DNA of 11,987 nucleotides from CAZABG01 sp964460985 (GTDB lineage Bacteria > Chlamydiota > Chlamydiia > Chlamydiales > Parachlamydiaceae), in the NCBI GenBank assembly GCA_964460985.1, contig CAYWQX010000048.1:1-11987 (forward strand). The letters run 5' to 3'. The notes beneath the pieces are model-generated. The model saw nothing but the letters and a program-made list of their open reading frames with translations. It did not search any database and was not told the origin of the DNA. A program made the position numbers and the translations under genes. Each line of letters starts with the position of its first letter. The stretch's first letter is position 1. Below are positions 6,065-11,987 of this stretch, one piece after another.

Positions 6065-7009
6065 ATGTATACTTCTTTCGTGATTGCACCAGATAACAAC
6101 CCATTTTTCCTAATAAGTGGTAATTTAGAGGCTTATGAGTCATTACTTGCCAATAGGCAATTGGCGCGTTCTTTAAGGGTTTCCCTAGATGCTCTTGATC
6201 AAGGTCATTTATCTTTAGGTCATCGTAGAATCGTTAATATCCCCCCCACTCTCGGTAACCTCACTCATCTGGTAGGTTTGGATCTTACAGAAAATAGCAT
6301 CTCTACCGTTCCCGAGACTCTCGGCAACCTCTTTCAGCTAGTAAGTTTGAATCTTAGCCGCAATAAAATCTCTACCGTTCCCGAGACTCTCGGCAACCTC
6401 ACTTGTCTACGAACTTTGAATCTGGGTTTAAATTGGATCTCTATCCTTCCCAAGACTCTTGGCAACCTCTCTCATCTTACAAATTTGGATCTTAGTAGCA
6501 ATTCGATCTCTACCTTTAATGACTTTATTCGCAACTTTTCTAACCTACGTTATTTAAACCTTAAAAATAATAAGTTAACGATCATTCCAGATTTTATTTG
6601 CAGCCTTTCAAATCTAGAAAGTTTAAATCTTAGCTCTAATTGTCTCAACACCTTGCCCGATAGCATCGGCTCCCTCCCTAAGCTGGAAAGTATGGATCTT
6701 AGCTCTAATTGTCTCAACACCTTGCCCGATAGCATCGGCCGCCTCCCTGGGCTGAAAAGCTTGAATCTAGCTAACAATCTATTTACCACAGTTCCAGACA
6801 CTCTCCGCAACTTAACTCAGCTTAAATATTTATGGCTTAGCCATAATAAAATCTCCACAATCCCTGAATGGCTTTTTGCTTATCCAACTACTTGTAAAAT
6901 AGATATTGAGGGTAATCCGATTCCTAAAGAGGAGATTGAAGCGCTACATGCTCGTATGGACGCTCCAGGCTACTGCGGACCTGAATTCAGTTATCCCATT
7001 TATGATTAG
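6065..7009 (+). CDS. LRR protein 3, IpaH-like LRR without NEL domain
   Basis: A 314-residue protein from the ATG at 6065. The frame is open back to a GTG at 5951, but that segment holds the promoter and lacks the usual LRR-family N-terminus. About 45 polar residues precede one partial and nine full 23-residue LRRs (about 49-272), with patterns such as LVSLNLSRNKISTVPETLGN. The C-terminal cap CKIDIEGNPIPKEEIEALHA and PGYCGPEF (about 299-306) match the caps of LRR1 and LRR2 and the LRR-NEL hinge of IpaH-type proteins; it ends seven residues later. No NEL remnant was found after it. It is more diverged in repeat sequence than LRR1 and LRR2 are from each other. Two neighbouring repeats (about 6617-6748) are nearly identical in DNA. 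Probably a host-interaction protein; target unknown. Confidence 0.8.
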   Translation: MYTSFVIAPDNNPFFLISGNLEAYESLLANRQLARSLRVSLDALDQGHLSLGHRRIVNIPPTLGNLTHLVGLDLTENSISTVPETLGNLFQLVSLNLSRNKISTVPETLGNLTCLRTLNLGLNWISILPKTLGNLSHLTNLDLSSNSISTFNDFIRNFSNLRYLNLKNNKLTIIPDFICSLSNLESLNLSSNCLNTLPDSIGSLPKLESMDLSSNCLNTLPDSIGRLPGLKSLNLANNLFTTVPDTLRNLTQLKYLWLSHNKISTIPEWLFAYPTTCKIDIEGNPIPKEEIEALHARMDAPGYCGPEFSYPIYD

Positions 7010-7048
7010 ACTGTAGAAATAAAGATCCCACAAGCTTTAAGATAACCC

Positions 7049-7289
7049 ATGAGAAATCATCTTTCTCAACTCCAATCTTTAAGCCTTAGTCACTATCGAC
7101 TAACCAAGCCTCCCTTCACACTAGACCACCTTTCTCAGCTGTGTGTGTTGGATCTTTAGTGGCAACCAAATCGCTACCATACCCGAATGTCTTTTCCGAC
7201 TTCCACGGACCTGTTTTCATAACAACATGATCCCCCATTGAGCCCTCAAAGCTTTATATGATTGCATAAATGCTCCCGATTACTAAGGT
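7049..7289 (+). pseudogene. Degenerate LRR gene fragment
   Basis: From an ATG at 7049 the frame reads two LRRs (HLSQLQSLSLSHYRLTKPP, then HLSQLCVLDL) and stops at a TAG (7157-7159). Dropping one T there restores SGNQIATIPECLFRLPRTCF, the last repeat and cap start of this family, then ALKALYDCINAPDY, with internal stops in place of codons in the cap and just before the final Gly. The fragment thus contains the 3' end of a fourth LRR gene with one frameshift and two stops. It lies 39 bases behind LRR3. Confidence 0.82.
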
Positions 7290-7418
7290 AGATAGCAAAG
7301 GCGCTTGCTTAATAAATTAGCTCTTCTCTCGTAGAGCGGGCTAATCATTAAAATCCTTATGTTGATGACGAGCCATAATGTAATGGTGAAAATTTAATTC
7401 TACTAAAAGAGAAAGGAA
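7290..7418. other. Short spacer without recognisable gene
   Basis: No coding sequence or RNA gene is recognised between the broken LRR gene and the rpsI terminator. A weak stem (GCTCT/AGAGC around 7320-7340) is present but has no T-tract. Confidence 0.5.
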
Positions 7419-7452
7419 AACTCTCTCACGTCTGATATAGAGTGAGAGAGTT
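7419..7452 (-). terminator. Intrinsic terminator of the rplM-rpsI operon
   Basis: Two 11-base arms (AACTCTCTCAC at 7419-7429 and GTGAGAGAGTT at 7442-7452) pair perfectly around a 12-base loop. On the minus strand the stem is followed by TTTTCCTTTCTCTTTT. It starts 13 bases after the rpsI stop. Confidence 0.88.
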
Positions 7453-7464
7453 GGGAAATTGAGA

Positions 7465-7854
7465 TTAACGTTTCGAGTACTGACCACGTTTTCTTGCGCC
7501 ACGGAGACCGTATTTTTTACGCTCTCTTTTACGTGGGTCGCGAGTTAAGAACCCTTTGGCTTTGAGTTCATGACGTGCGTCTTCATTTTCAGTCACAATT
7601 GCTCTTGCAACACTGAGTCTTACAGCAATCGCTTGGCCTTCGATCCCGCCGCCCGAAACACGGATCAAAAGATCATGCTTTTTGAATCCGCCTACTGCGT
7701 CAAAGGGTTGGAGAATTGCTTTTCTTTGTAATTCTAAAGGGAAATATTGTTCGAAAGGCTTGCCGTTTACTTCAATTGCACCTTTTCCATCACGCATACG
7801 GACAGAGGCTACTGCAGTTTTACGACGACCTGATTCAACGATTTCTTTTGTCAT
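7465..7854 (-). CDS. rpsI: 30S ribosomal protein S9 (uS9)
   Basis: A 129-residue protein, the standard bacterial length. The N-terminal motif GRRKTAVASVRMRDGKG, the central GGFKKHDLLIRVSGGG and SVARAIV, and the basic tail ending in GQYSKR are diagnostic of S9; the C-terminal Lys-Arg tail reaches the P-site tRNA in the small subunit. The ATG at 7854 is 15 bases after the rplM stop (7870), so the two form the conserved rplM-rpsI operon. An AAGG about 12 bases upstream is a weak ribosome binding site. Nothing unusual was seen. Confidence 0.98.
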   Translation of the reverse strand: MTKEIVESGRRKTAVASVRMRDGKGAIEVNGKPFEQYFPLELQRKAILQPFDAVGGFKKHDLLIRVSGGGIEGQAIAVRLSVARAIVTENEDARHELKAKGFLTRDPRKRERKKYGLRGARKRGQYSKR

Positions 7855-7869
7855 ATCTTTTATTTAACC

Positions 7870-8319
7870 TTAAATATTCACGACGACAGGTTGTTGAGCT
7901 ACTTGATCGTACTTATCATTGTTGGATACGCGAAGACGCTTATATTGCTGTTCGGCAATACGGGTCTTAGGAAGCATGCCTTTTACAGCGCGCTCAATGA
8001 TACGCTCTGGGTGACGTGCTTTCATTACACGGTATGGGGTTCTTACCAAACCATCCATGAAGCCGGTATGGTGAAGGTAGATTTTTTGGGCTTCTTTCGA
8101 GCCTGTCACAACGATTTTATCCGCATTAATGACGATAACGCCATCACCGGTGTCGATGTTTGGAGTGTAATCAGCCTTATGTTTGCCACGAAGAACTTTA
8201 GCAATTTCCGAAGCAAATCGGCCTAAGGTTTTGCCAGTCGCATCGAAAACAAACCAAGTGCGCTTGATATCAGCTGTTTTTCTTAGAACCGTTTTCGGTT
8301 GTCTTGCTTTTTGCATCAT
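7870..8319 (-). CDS. rplM: 50S ribosomal protein L13 (uL13)
   Basis: A 149-residue protein, slightly longer than the E. coli protein (142), mostly through a basic N-terminal extension. Motifs TWFVFDATGKTLGRFASEIA, LRGKHKADYTPNIDTGD, VITADK-like VINADKIVVTG and VKGMLPKTRIAEQQYKRL are typical of L13, an early-assembly protein of the large subunit. Two ATGs in tandem (8319 and 8316) follow an AGG centred about 9-12 bases upstream; the first is chosen, the second is equally possible. It is the first gene of the rplM-rpsI operon and is divergent from miaB. Confidence 0.98.
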   Translation of the reverse strand: MMQKARQPKTVLRKTADIKRTWFVFDATGKTLGRFASEIAKVLRGKHKADYTPNIDTGDGVIVINADKIVVTGSKEAQKIYLHHTGFMDGLVRTPYRVMKARHPERIIERAVKGMLPKTRIAEQQYKRLRVSNNDKYDQVAQQPVVVNI

Positions 8320-8348
8320 TTGAGGACCTATGTTTCAAATATGGAGAG

Positions 8349-8377
8349 AGTTTAACGGATCTTAGCAATTTTTCCAA
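8349..8377 (-). promoter_or_regulatory. Putative promoter of rplM-rpsI
   Basis: On the minus strand TTGGAA (8377-8372) and TAAACT (8354-8349) are 17 bases apart. A transcript starting near 8342 would have a leader of about 22 bases with an AGG ahead of the ATG. The -10 matches consensus at four of six positions, so this is a reasonable but not unique candidate. Confidence 0.45.
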
Positions 8378-8384
8378 CATCTTA

Positions 8385-8413
8385 TTGAAGTTGAACTCCT
8401 ATTTCTTTATATT
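8385..8413 (+). promoter_or_regulatory. Putative promoter of miaB
   Basis: TTGAAG (8385-8390) and TATATT (8408-8413) are exactly 17 bases apart. The -10 ends eight bases before the miaB ATG, so the leader would be only one or two bases long. No Shine-Dalgarno sequence precedes the ATG. Confidence 0.5.
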
Positions 8414-8421
8414 TTGAGCCT

Positions 8422-9738
8422 ATGAAACAGCCAAAAACCTTTTTTGTGAAAACCTACGGATGCCAGATGAATGAGCTGGACTCCGATATCATGGTAGGAC
8501 AGCTAACCTCCCGCGGCCTTACCCGCGTGGAAGATGAAGAGGCTGCCGACCTGCTCCTCTTTAATACCTGCTCGATCCGCGACTTGGCCGAGCGTAAAGT
8601 TATGGGCAAAATCGGCCGGCTTGGAAGAGGCGAGAGCAAAAAGGCGATGATCGGGGTGACCGGCTGTATGGCGAACGCCAAAAAAGAGTCGATTTTTCAA
8701 AAACTTCCTCATGTCGATTTCGTCCTTGGAACCAATAATATCCACAATTTAAACGAAGTTCTTGACAACGTCCTTTCGACCGGCAAGCCTCAAATCAAAA
8801 CCGACGATGAATTCACTTACGAACTGGACTATCTGGGGGCGAAAAGAAGCAATCCCGTCTCCGCACACGTCTCTATTATCCGCGGCTGCGACAAATATTG
8901 CACTTATTGTGTTGTTCCCTACACCAGGGGGCCCGAAGTTTCCAGAACCCCTGAAAGCATACTCGAAGAGGTGCAGCACCTGGCCGATAAAGGCTACAAG
9001 GAGATCACCCTTCTCGGTCAAAACGTAAACTCCTACGGCAAAGACAAGCCGGAGTGTAAAACATTATTTCACGACCTTCTCTATCAAATCGATAAAATCC
9101 CGGGCATCGAGCGAGTCCGCTTTATGACTTCCCACCCGGTTGATATTACTCGAGAGCTGATGGAGGCGATCCGCGACCTTAGAACTGTTTGTGAATTCGT
9201 CCACTTCCCGATGCAGGCAGGCTCTCCTCGCATCCTCAAGAAAATGCACAGGATCTATACCATCGAACAGTATCTGGAAAAGGTCGCTCTTTTAAAGGAG
9301 ATTGTTCCAAATGTCAACTTGGGCACTGACATTATCGTAGGATTTCCCACAGAAACGGACGAAGAGTTCCAGATGACTTATGATCTCATGAAGCAAATTG
9401 AATACTCGGTCGCGTTTATCTTTACCTACAGTCCCCGTAAAGGCACTCCTGCTATGCGCTGGGCCGATGATATCCCTGAAGAGGTCAAAGACGCTCGTTT
9501 AAAAAAACTGCTTGAACTTCAAGAGCCGATTTACGCGAAACAACGCCTTCAATTCCTAAACACTGAGGTTGAAATTCTGGTTGAAAAACCTAATTTCAAA
9601 GACGAAGCTTTTATGAAGGGTCGAACCCGCTGCTGGAAAAACGTATTATTTAAAGGACAGGAGTCGTTGATCGGAACACTTCAGAAAGTGCGTATCCACT
9701 CGATTAGCCATAATACGTTGATTGGAGAGCTCGTTTAA
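8422..9738 (+). CDS. miaB: tRNA-2-methylthio-N6-isopentenyladenosine(37) synthase MiaB
   Basis: A 438-residue methylthiotransferase. The N-terminal UPF0004 domain (about 6-120) carries the three auxiliary-cluster cysteines: Cys14 in TYGCQMNELDSD, Cys50 in NTCSIRDLAERKV and Cys82 in VTGCMAN. The radical SAM domain (about 145-370) has Cys156, Cys160 and Cys163 in RGCDKYCTYCVVPYTRG. A C-terminal TRAM-type RNA-binding domain covers about 375-438. The enzyme adds a methylthio group at C2 of i6A37 in tRNAs reading UNN codons, using two 4Fe-4S clusters and SAM. The NTCSIRDLAERKV motif and length favour MiaB over RimO or MtaB. It stands alone on the plus strand, divergent from rplM and convergent with sodC; a terminator follows the stop by 18 bases. 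Confidence 0.96.
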   Translation: MKQPKTFFVKTYGCQMNELDSDIMVGQLTSRGLTRVEDEEAADLLLFNTCSIRDLAERKVMGKIGRLGRGESKKAMIGVTGCMANAKKESIFQKLPHVDFVLGTNNIHNLNEVLDNVLSTGKPQIKTDDEFTYELDYLGAKRSNPVSAHVSIIRGCDKYCTYCVVPYTRGPEVSRTPESILEEVQHLADKGYKEITLLGQNVNSYGKDKPECKTLFHDLLYQIDKIPGIERVRFMTSHPVDITRELMEAIRDLRTVCEFVHFPMQAGSPRILKKMHRIYTIEQYLEKVALLKEIVPNVNLGTDIIVGFPTETDEEFQMTYDLMKQIEYSVAFIFTYSPRKGTPAMRWADDIPEEVKDARLKKLLELQEPIYAKQRLQFLNTEVEILVEKPNFKDEAFMKGRTRCWKNVLFKGQESLIGTLQKVRIHSISHNTLIGELV

Positions 9739-9756
9739 TACTTTATCAGAAAAGAA

Positions 9757-9785
9757 AAAGCCATCGAGAAAACCTCGATGGCTTT
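9757..9785. terminator. Bidirectional intrinsic terminator between miaB and sodC
   Basis: Two 12-base arms (AAAGCCATCGAG and CTCGATGGCTTT) pair perfectly around AAAAC. On the minus strand the stem runs into TTTTTCTTTTCTG, a good terminator for sodC; on the plus strand the T-run is only CTTTGATTC, weaker but usable for miaB. It lies in the 50-base gap between the convergent genes. Confidence 0.9.
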
Positions 9786-9788
9786 GAT

Positions 9789-10301
9789 TCAATCATTCAC
9801 CGGTAATATGATCCCGCAACCGATACGAGCGCCGGCATTACCGGCAGGCTGCGAAACATAATCATCCGGATCGGCATGGACAATCACTGATCGATTTAAT
9901 ACCGAATGATCCCCTTCAAGGGTAATCACGGAATCGATTCGATCATAGTGAGCTTTTCCATCGGGACCTGCCTTCAGGTTTCCAAGATCTCCCACATGAT
10001 GTTTTTCAGAATCAGGACCGCCATGCGGTTGATTATCGGGATTGAAATGAGCTCCGGCACTTACGAAGTCGGGCTGTGTGCACTCCCCTTTTTCATGGAT
10101 ATGAAAACCATGTTTTCCGGGAGTAAGACCTTCAATATCAGCCACCACTCTTACGCCGCCTGTTACTTTTTCAAAAGTAACAATCCCCTTGACCTTTTGC
10201 CCTTGAGCAGGATTTATATCGGCTCTCGCCTTAGTAACGGTTGCCGTCTCGGCAGCAGCCATTAAGAAAAAGGGGACGATGAATAAGATGACCTTCTTCA
10301 T
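9789..10301 (-). CDS. sodC: Periplasmic Cu/Zn superoxide dismutase
   Basis: A 170-residue preprotein with a signal peptide (MKKVILFIVPFFLMAAAETA, cleavage near residue 17-20). All metal ligands of the family are visible: His67 and His69 in GFHIHEKGEC, bridging His85, His93, His102, Asp105 and His142. The disulfide pair (Cys74 and Cys162) and the active-site Arg159 in GNAGARIGCGII are also intact. It should convert superoxide to peroxide in the periplasm, protecting against host or envelope-derived superoxide. The ATG overlaps the stop of the upstream lipoprotein gene (TAATG), so the two are very likely co-translated. No good independent ribosome binding site is seen. Confidence 0.95.
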   Translation of the reverse strand: MKKVILFIVPFFLMAAAETATVTKARADINPAQGQKVKGIVTFEKVTGGVRVVADIEGLTPGKHGFHIHEKGECTQPDFVSAGAHFNPDNQPHGGPDSEKHHVGDLGNLKAGPDGKAHYDRIDSVITLEGDHSVLNRSVIVHADPDDYVSQPAGNAGARIGCGIILPVND

Positions 10302-10498
10302 TATTTAGGAGCCGCTGGAGTGTTAGATCCATTCGTCTGCGCCTGGCCATTTGCCTTTAAGTTATCCGCCGCTTTCACAGGTTCTGCTGCTTTAGGCGCT
10401 GCATTCTCTTCTGGAGCTGGAGGCGCTTTGGGCTGTGGTTTCTGCTCGCAAGCTGTAAAAAGAGCTGCAAGAGCTAATAAAACCGAAAACTTTTTCAT
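10301..10498 (-). CDS. Small Pro/Ala-rich lipoprotein
   Basis: A 65-residue protein with a short signal sequence (MKKFSVLLALAALFTAC) ending in a lipobox-like LFTAC; lipidation of Cys17 is predicted, although Phe at -3 is not the usual residue. The rest is Pro/Ala/Lys-rich and low in complexity, probably an unstructured periplasmic tether. No known domain is recognised. A good ribosome binding site (GGAG, six bases before the ATG) drives translation, and the stop overlaps the sodC start by one base. It may therefore also serve to couple expression of sodC. The function is unknown. Confidence 0.78.
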   Translation of the reverse strand: MKKFSVLLALAALFTACEQKPQPKAPPAPEENAAPKAAEPVKAADNLKANGQAQTNGSNTPAAPK

Positions 10499-10506
10499 GA
10501 TTTTCT

Positions 10507-10541
10507 CCGTGTTAAAATTAAAAATTTAACTTTAACCACGG
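10507..10541 (-). promoter_or_regulatory. Leader hairpin overlapping the lipoprotein-sodC ribosome binding site
   Basis: In the minus-strand leader CCGTGGTTAAA (10541-10531) can pair with TTTAACACGG (10516-10507) with a one-base bulge. The right arm includes the first two bases of the GGAG Shine-Dalgarno sequence (10508-10505). The stem is mostly A-U, so it could open easily. Whether it regulates translation is not known. Confidence 0.4.
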
Positions 10542-10551
10542 AAATATTATT

Positions 10552-10567
10552 AATTCAAGCCTGAATT
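10552..10567. repeat. Small inverted repeat upstream of the lipoprotein gene
   Basis: AATTCA and TGAATT flank four bases. It sits between the stop of the F-box-like gene and the start of the lipoprotein-sodC operon. It has no T-tract; it could be an operator or part of a weak terminator. Confidence 0.35.
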
Positions 10568-10582
10568 GAACATTTTGGCTGA

Positions 10583-11806
10583 TTATTCGCCTTCTTCCAT
10601 TTTCTCAAGGTCCTGAAGATGACCTTGCTGAACAACATGTTGTAGTATTCGTCTGCAAACCTCAAGCCAAAGGCCAAAGTGATGTTTAGAGGAGCTCAAT
10701 CGTTTCACATCAAATCTTAGTAGACTCTCGACCAGATAGAGATATTCATTATTCGTGATCGTCTCCTGATTATAAAAGACAATCGCGTTCAAATTCGATA
10801 TTAAGAGGTCCTCCTCGCTTTGGAGAGGAATTTCTGTTCGAAAACCGATTTTACGAAAGGACTTCGCCACCTCTTTATAAGTATTTGATTCGCGAGGAAT
10901 AAGGGTGACCGGAGAAAATCTTTTTGGAAGAGTGGAGAGACGAGCTTGTAATTCTGAAGAGAGAACATGCTGACTCCCTGCAATAAAAAAGGTTTGCTGA
11001 GACTCCTCTTGCGCCCGTTTAATTTTTTCAAATAACGCCATCTCCCTAGGATCATTTACAGCCTCAATCTGCTTTTCCGTTTCAAGACTATTTTTATCAA
11101 ACATTTTAAGAAGCTGCTCATAGATAGATTTAACAATTTGCTGCCTAAGCTCTCTTTTTTGCTCTATGGACGATTTTTTAAATCTCCTTTCAACTGTTTC
11201 GTCTAACCTAAAGCCAAATTCCTCACCAAATGTCTCCTGGATAAAATGACGAAGCGTTTTTGGCAAAAAATGGGGATGTCTTTTAAAGAAACGGACTGTT
11301 TTTCGAACTTGCGAAATAAACGTAGCTGAGGTTTTAACCGCATAGCTAGAAGCTTCCGAGACGAGATGCCCCACATCCCATACTTCGGCTGAAGAGGAGA
11401 GATCGCTTGGCATGTAAGTTAAAGGGCCTCGATCGGCAGATGATTTTTTCCAATGTTTCAAAGAGGCTTCAGATCCCTCTACAACCAATTTGGAGGTTAA
11501 AGTCTGACTTAAAAAAGTGCATAAACAAGCATTTAAAAAGCGATCTTCATCATTTACATGGGTCTCTCCCAGAAGAAAAATTCGGGTATTCTTAAAAAAG
11601 AGCTCTCTCAAGTCATCTTTTTGAAAATTGATGATCTCATAATTCTTGAAGATGACAGAGACGATGTTTGCCACAAACTGATAAGCCTTCAGGTCTTCGT
11701 AAATTTTTTTCGAAGTCGAGGCGAGCTGGAATTTGTCTTGCTGATTTAAATAGGGGAAAACGTAGTAAAGACTCTCAACAAACTGTGTCACACTCTTTTC
11801 CTCCAT
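10583..11806 (-). CDS. F-box-like / TraB-ChaN-TIKI superfamily protein, putative effector
   Basis: A 407-residue protein without signal peptide or membrane helix. Residues about 10-40 (ESLYYVFPYLNQQDKFQLAS, then TSKKIYEDL) fit the F-box pattern, the SKP1-binding helix bundle of host SCF ubiquitin ligases. Residues 75-115 (RIFLLGETHVNDEDRFLN, then KLVVEGSEASL) and 251-290 (NDPREMALFEKI, then FFIAGSQHVLSS) match the paired GExH and AGxxH motifs of the TIKI/TraB/ChaN/EreA superfamily. These families include metal-dependent proteases and haem-binding proteins, but the substrate cannot be told from sequence. The middle (160-250) is basic and helical. The ATG at 11806 lacks a clear ribosome binding site. 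The same-strand lipoprotein-sodC operon starts 85 bases after its stop. The superfamily match is fairly secure; the F-box call is weaker. Confidence 0.65.
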   Translation of the reverse strand: MEEKSVTQFVESLYYVFPYLNQQDKFQLASTSKKIYEDLKAYQFVANIVSVIFKNYEIINFQKDDLRELFFKNTRIFLLGETHVNDEDRFLNACLCTFLSQTLTSKLVVEGSEASLKHWKKSSADRGPLTYMPSDLSSSAEVWDVGHLVSEASSYAVKTSATFISQVRKTVRFFKRHPHFLPKTLRHFIQETFGEEFGFRLDETVERRFKKSSIEQKRELRQQIVKSIYEQLLKMFDKNSLETEKQIEAVNDPREMALFEKIKRAQEESQQTFFIAGSQHVLSSELQARLSTLPKRFSPVTLIPRESNTYKEVAKSFRKIGFRTEIPLQSEEDLLISNLNAIVFYNQETITNNEYLYLVESLLRFDVKRLSSSKHHFGLWLEVCRRILQHVVQQGHLQDLEKMEEGE

Positions 11807-11987
11807 CGATTAAAGCCAGGATTCATCGAGGCAAAAAAAGTGCGAGGATTGAAAACTAAATTACACGTTAATTTCATCCCTATTATGTTAAAATAATAGG
11901 GTTAAGATTTAATTAAGAATTATAAAGCCTGCAGGAATAGACACGGTAAAGATTGACCCCTCCAGCCTAGAGATTTTGAATTGCATA
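11807..11987. other. Upstream region with hairpin and possible minus-strand -10
   Basis: No coding sequence is recognised. A perfect hairpin has arms CCCTATTAT (11878-11886) and ATAATAGGG (11893-11901) with a six-base loop. A minus-strand TATAAT lies at 11924-11919 without a convincing -35. If used, it would give the F-box-like gene a leader of about 105 bases that contains the hairpin. Confidence 0.4.

Noticed and set aside
1776..7289. Insertion sequence or phage origin of the island
   Set aside because: No transposase, integrase, tRNA or terminal inverted repeat is visible. The repeats present are explained by tandem duplication of LRR units with the yqgE tail.
7318..7346. Stem-loop TTAGC...GCTAA in the spacer before rpsI
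   Set aside because: The stem is short and interrupted, without a T-tract or association with a gene end. The terminator at 7419-7452 is far better.

Overview
The window reads as chromosome of a Chlamydiota member outside Chlamydia itself (Parachlamydia-, Waddlia- or Simkania-like). This is an inference from three things: the N-terminus of the YqgE/AlgH protein resembles chlamydial homologues as I remember them, the housekeeping genes are chlamydia-like, and several eukaryote-like proteins (leucine-rich repeats, classical tyrosine phosphatase, F-box-like protein) sit between core genes. Species was not determined.

Layout. (1) 1-1694, plus strand: an MCE/MlaD-type lipid-transport protein, cut by the window edge, overlaps a YqgE/AlgH gene at a TAATG junction. 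(2) 1695-7290: an accessory island of three LRR genes (LRR1 1776-2615, LRR2 2967-4355, LRR3 6065-7009), a convergent classical protein tyrosine phosphatase (5046-5903, minus) and a broken LRR gene (7049-7289). Between them lie relics. Behind LRR2, on the same strand and mostly in its frame, is a decayed domain that I read as the NEL E3 ubiquitin ligase domain of IpaH/SspH-type effectors (4362-4994). A copy of its last 53 or so codons lies behind LRR1 (2674-2833). Each NEL relic is followed by a copy of the last 35 bp of yqgE, so the island grew by duplicating a unit made of yqgE tail, LRR and NEL. (3) 7465-8319, minus: rplM-rpsI, ending in a strong terminator. (4) 8422-9738, plus: miaB, divergent from rplM. 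(5) 9789-10498, minus: a small Pro/Ala-rich lipoprotein and a periplasmic Cu/Zn superoxide dismutase, joined by a second TAATG overlap. (6) 10583-11806, minus: a 407-residue protein with an F-box-like N-terminus and a TraB/ChaN/TIKI-like core.

The most interesting part is the island. It looks like a former family of LRR-NEL ubiquitin ligase effectors in which the ligase half was lost or silenced while the LRR halves stayed open, next to a YopH-like tyrosine phosphatase. This pairs host-phosphotyrosine interference with LRR-based target binding. Three island genes share an unusual 5' arrangement, with a -10-like hexamer exactly six bases before the ATG, which predicts leaderless or nearly leaderless mRNAs. 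The F-box-like/TIKI protein at the right end is a second candidate host-interaction gene. All effector roles are inferred; no secretion signal can be proven from the sequence.
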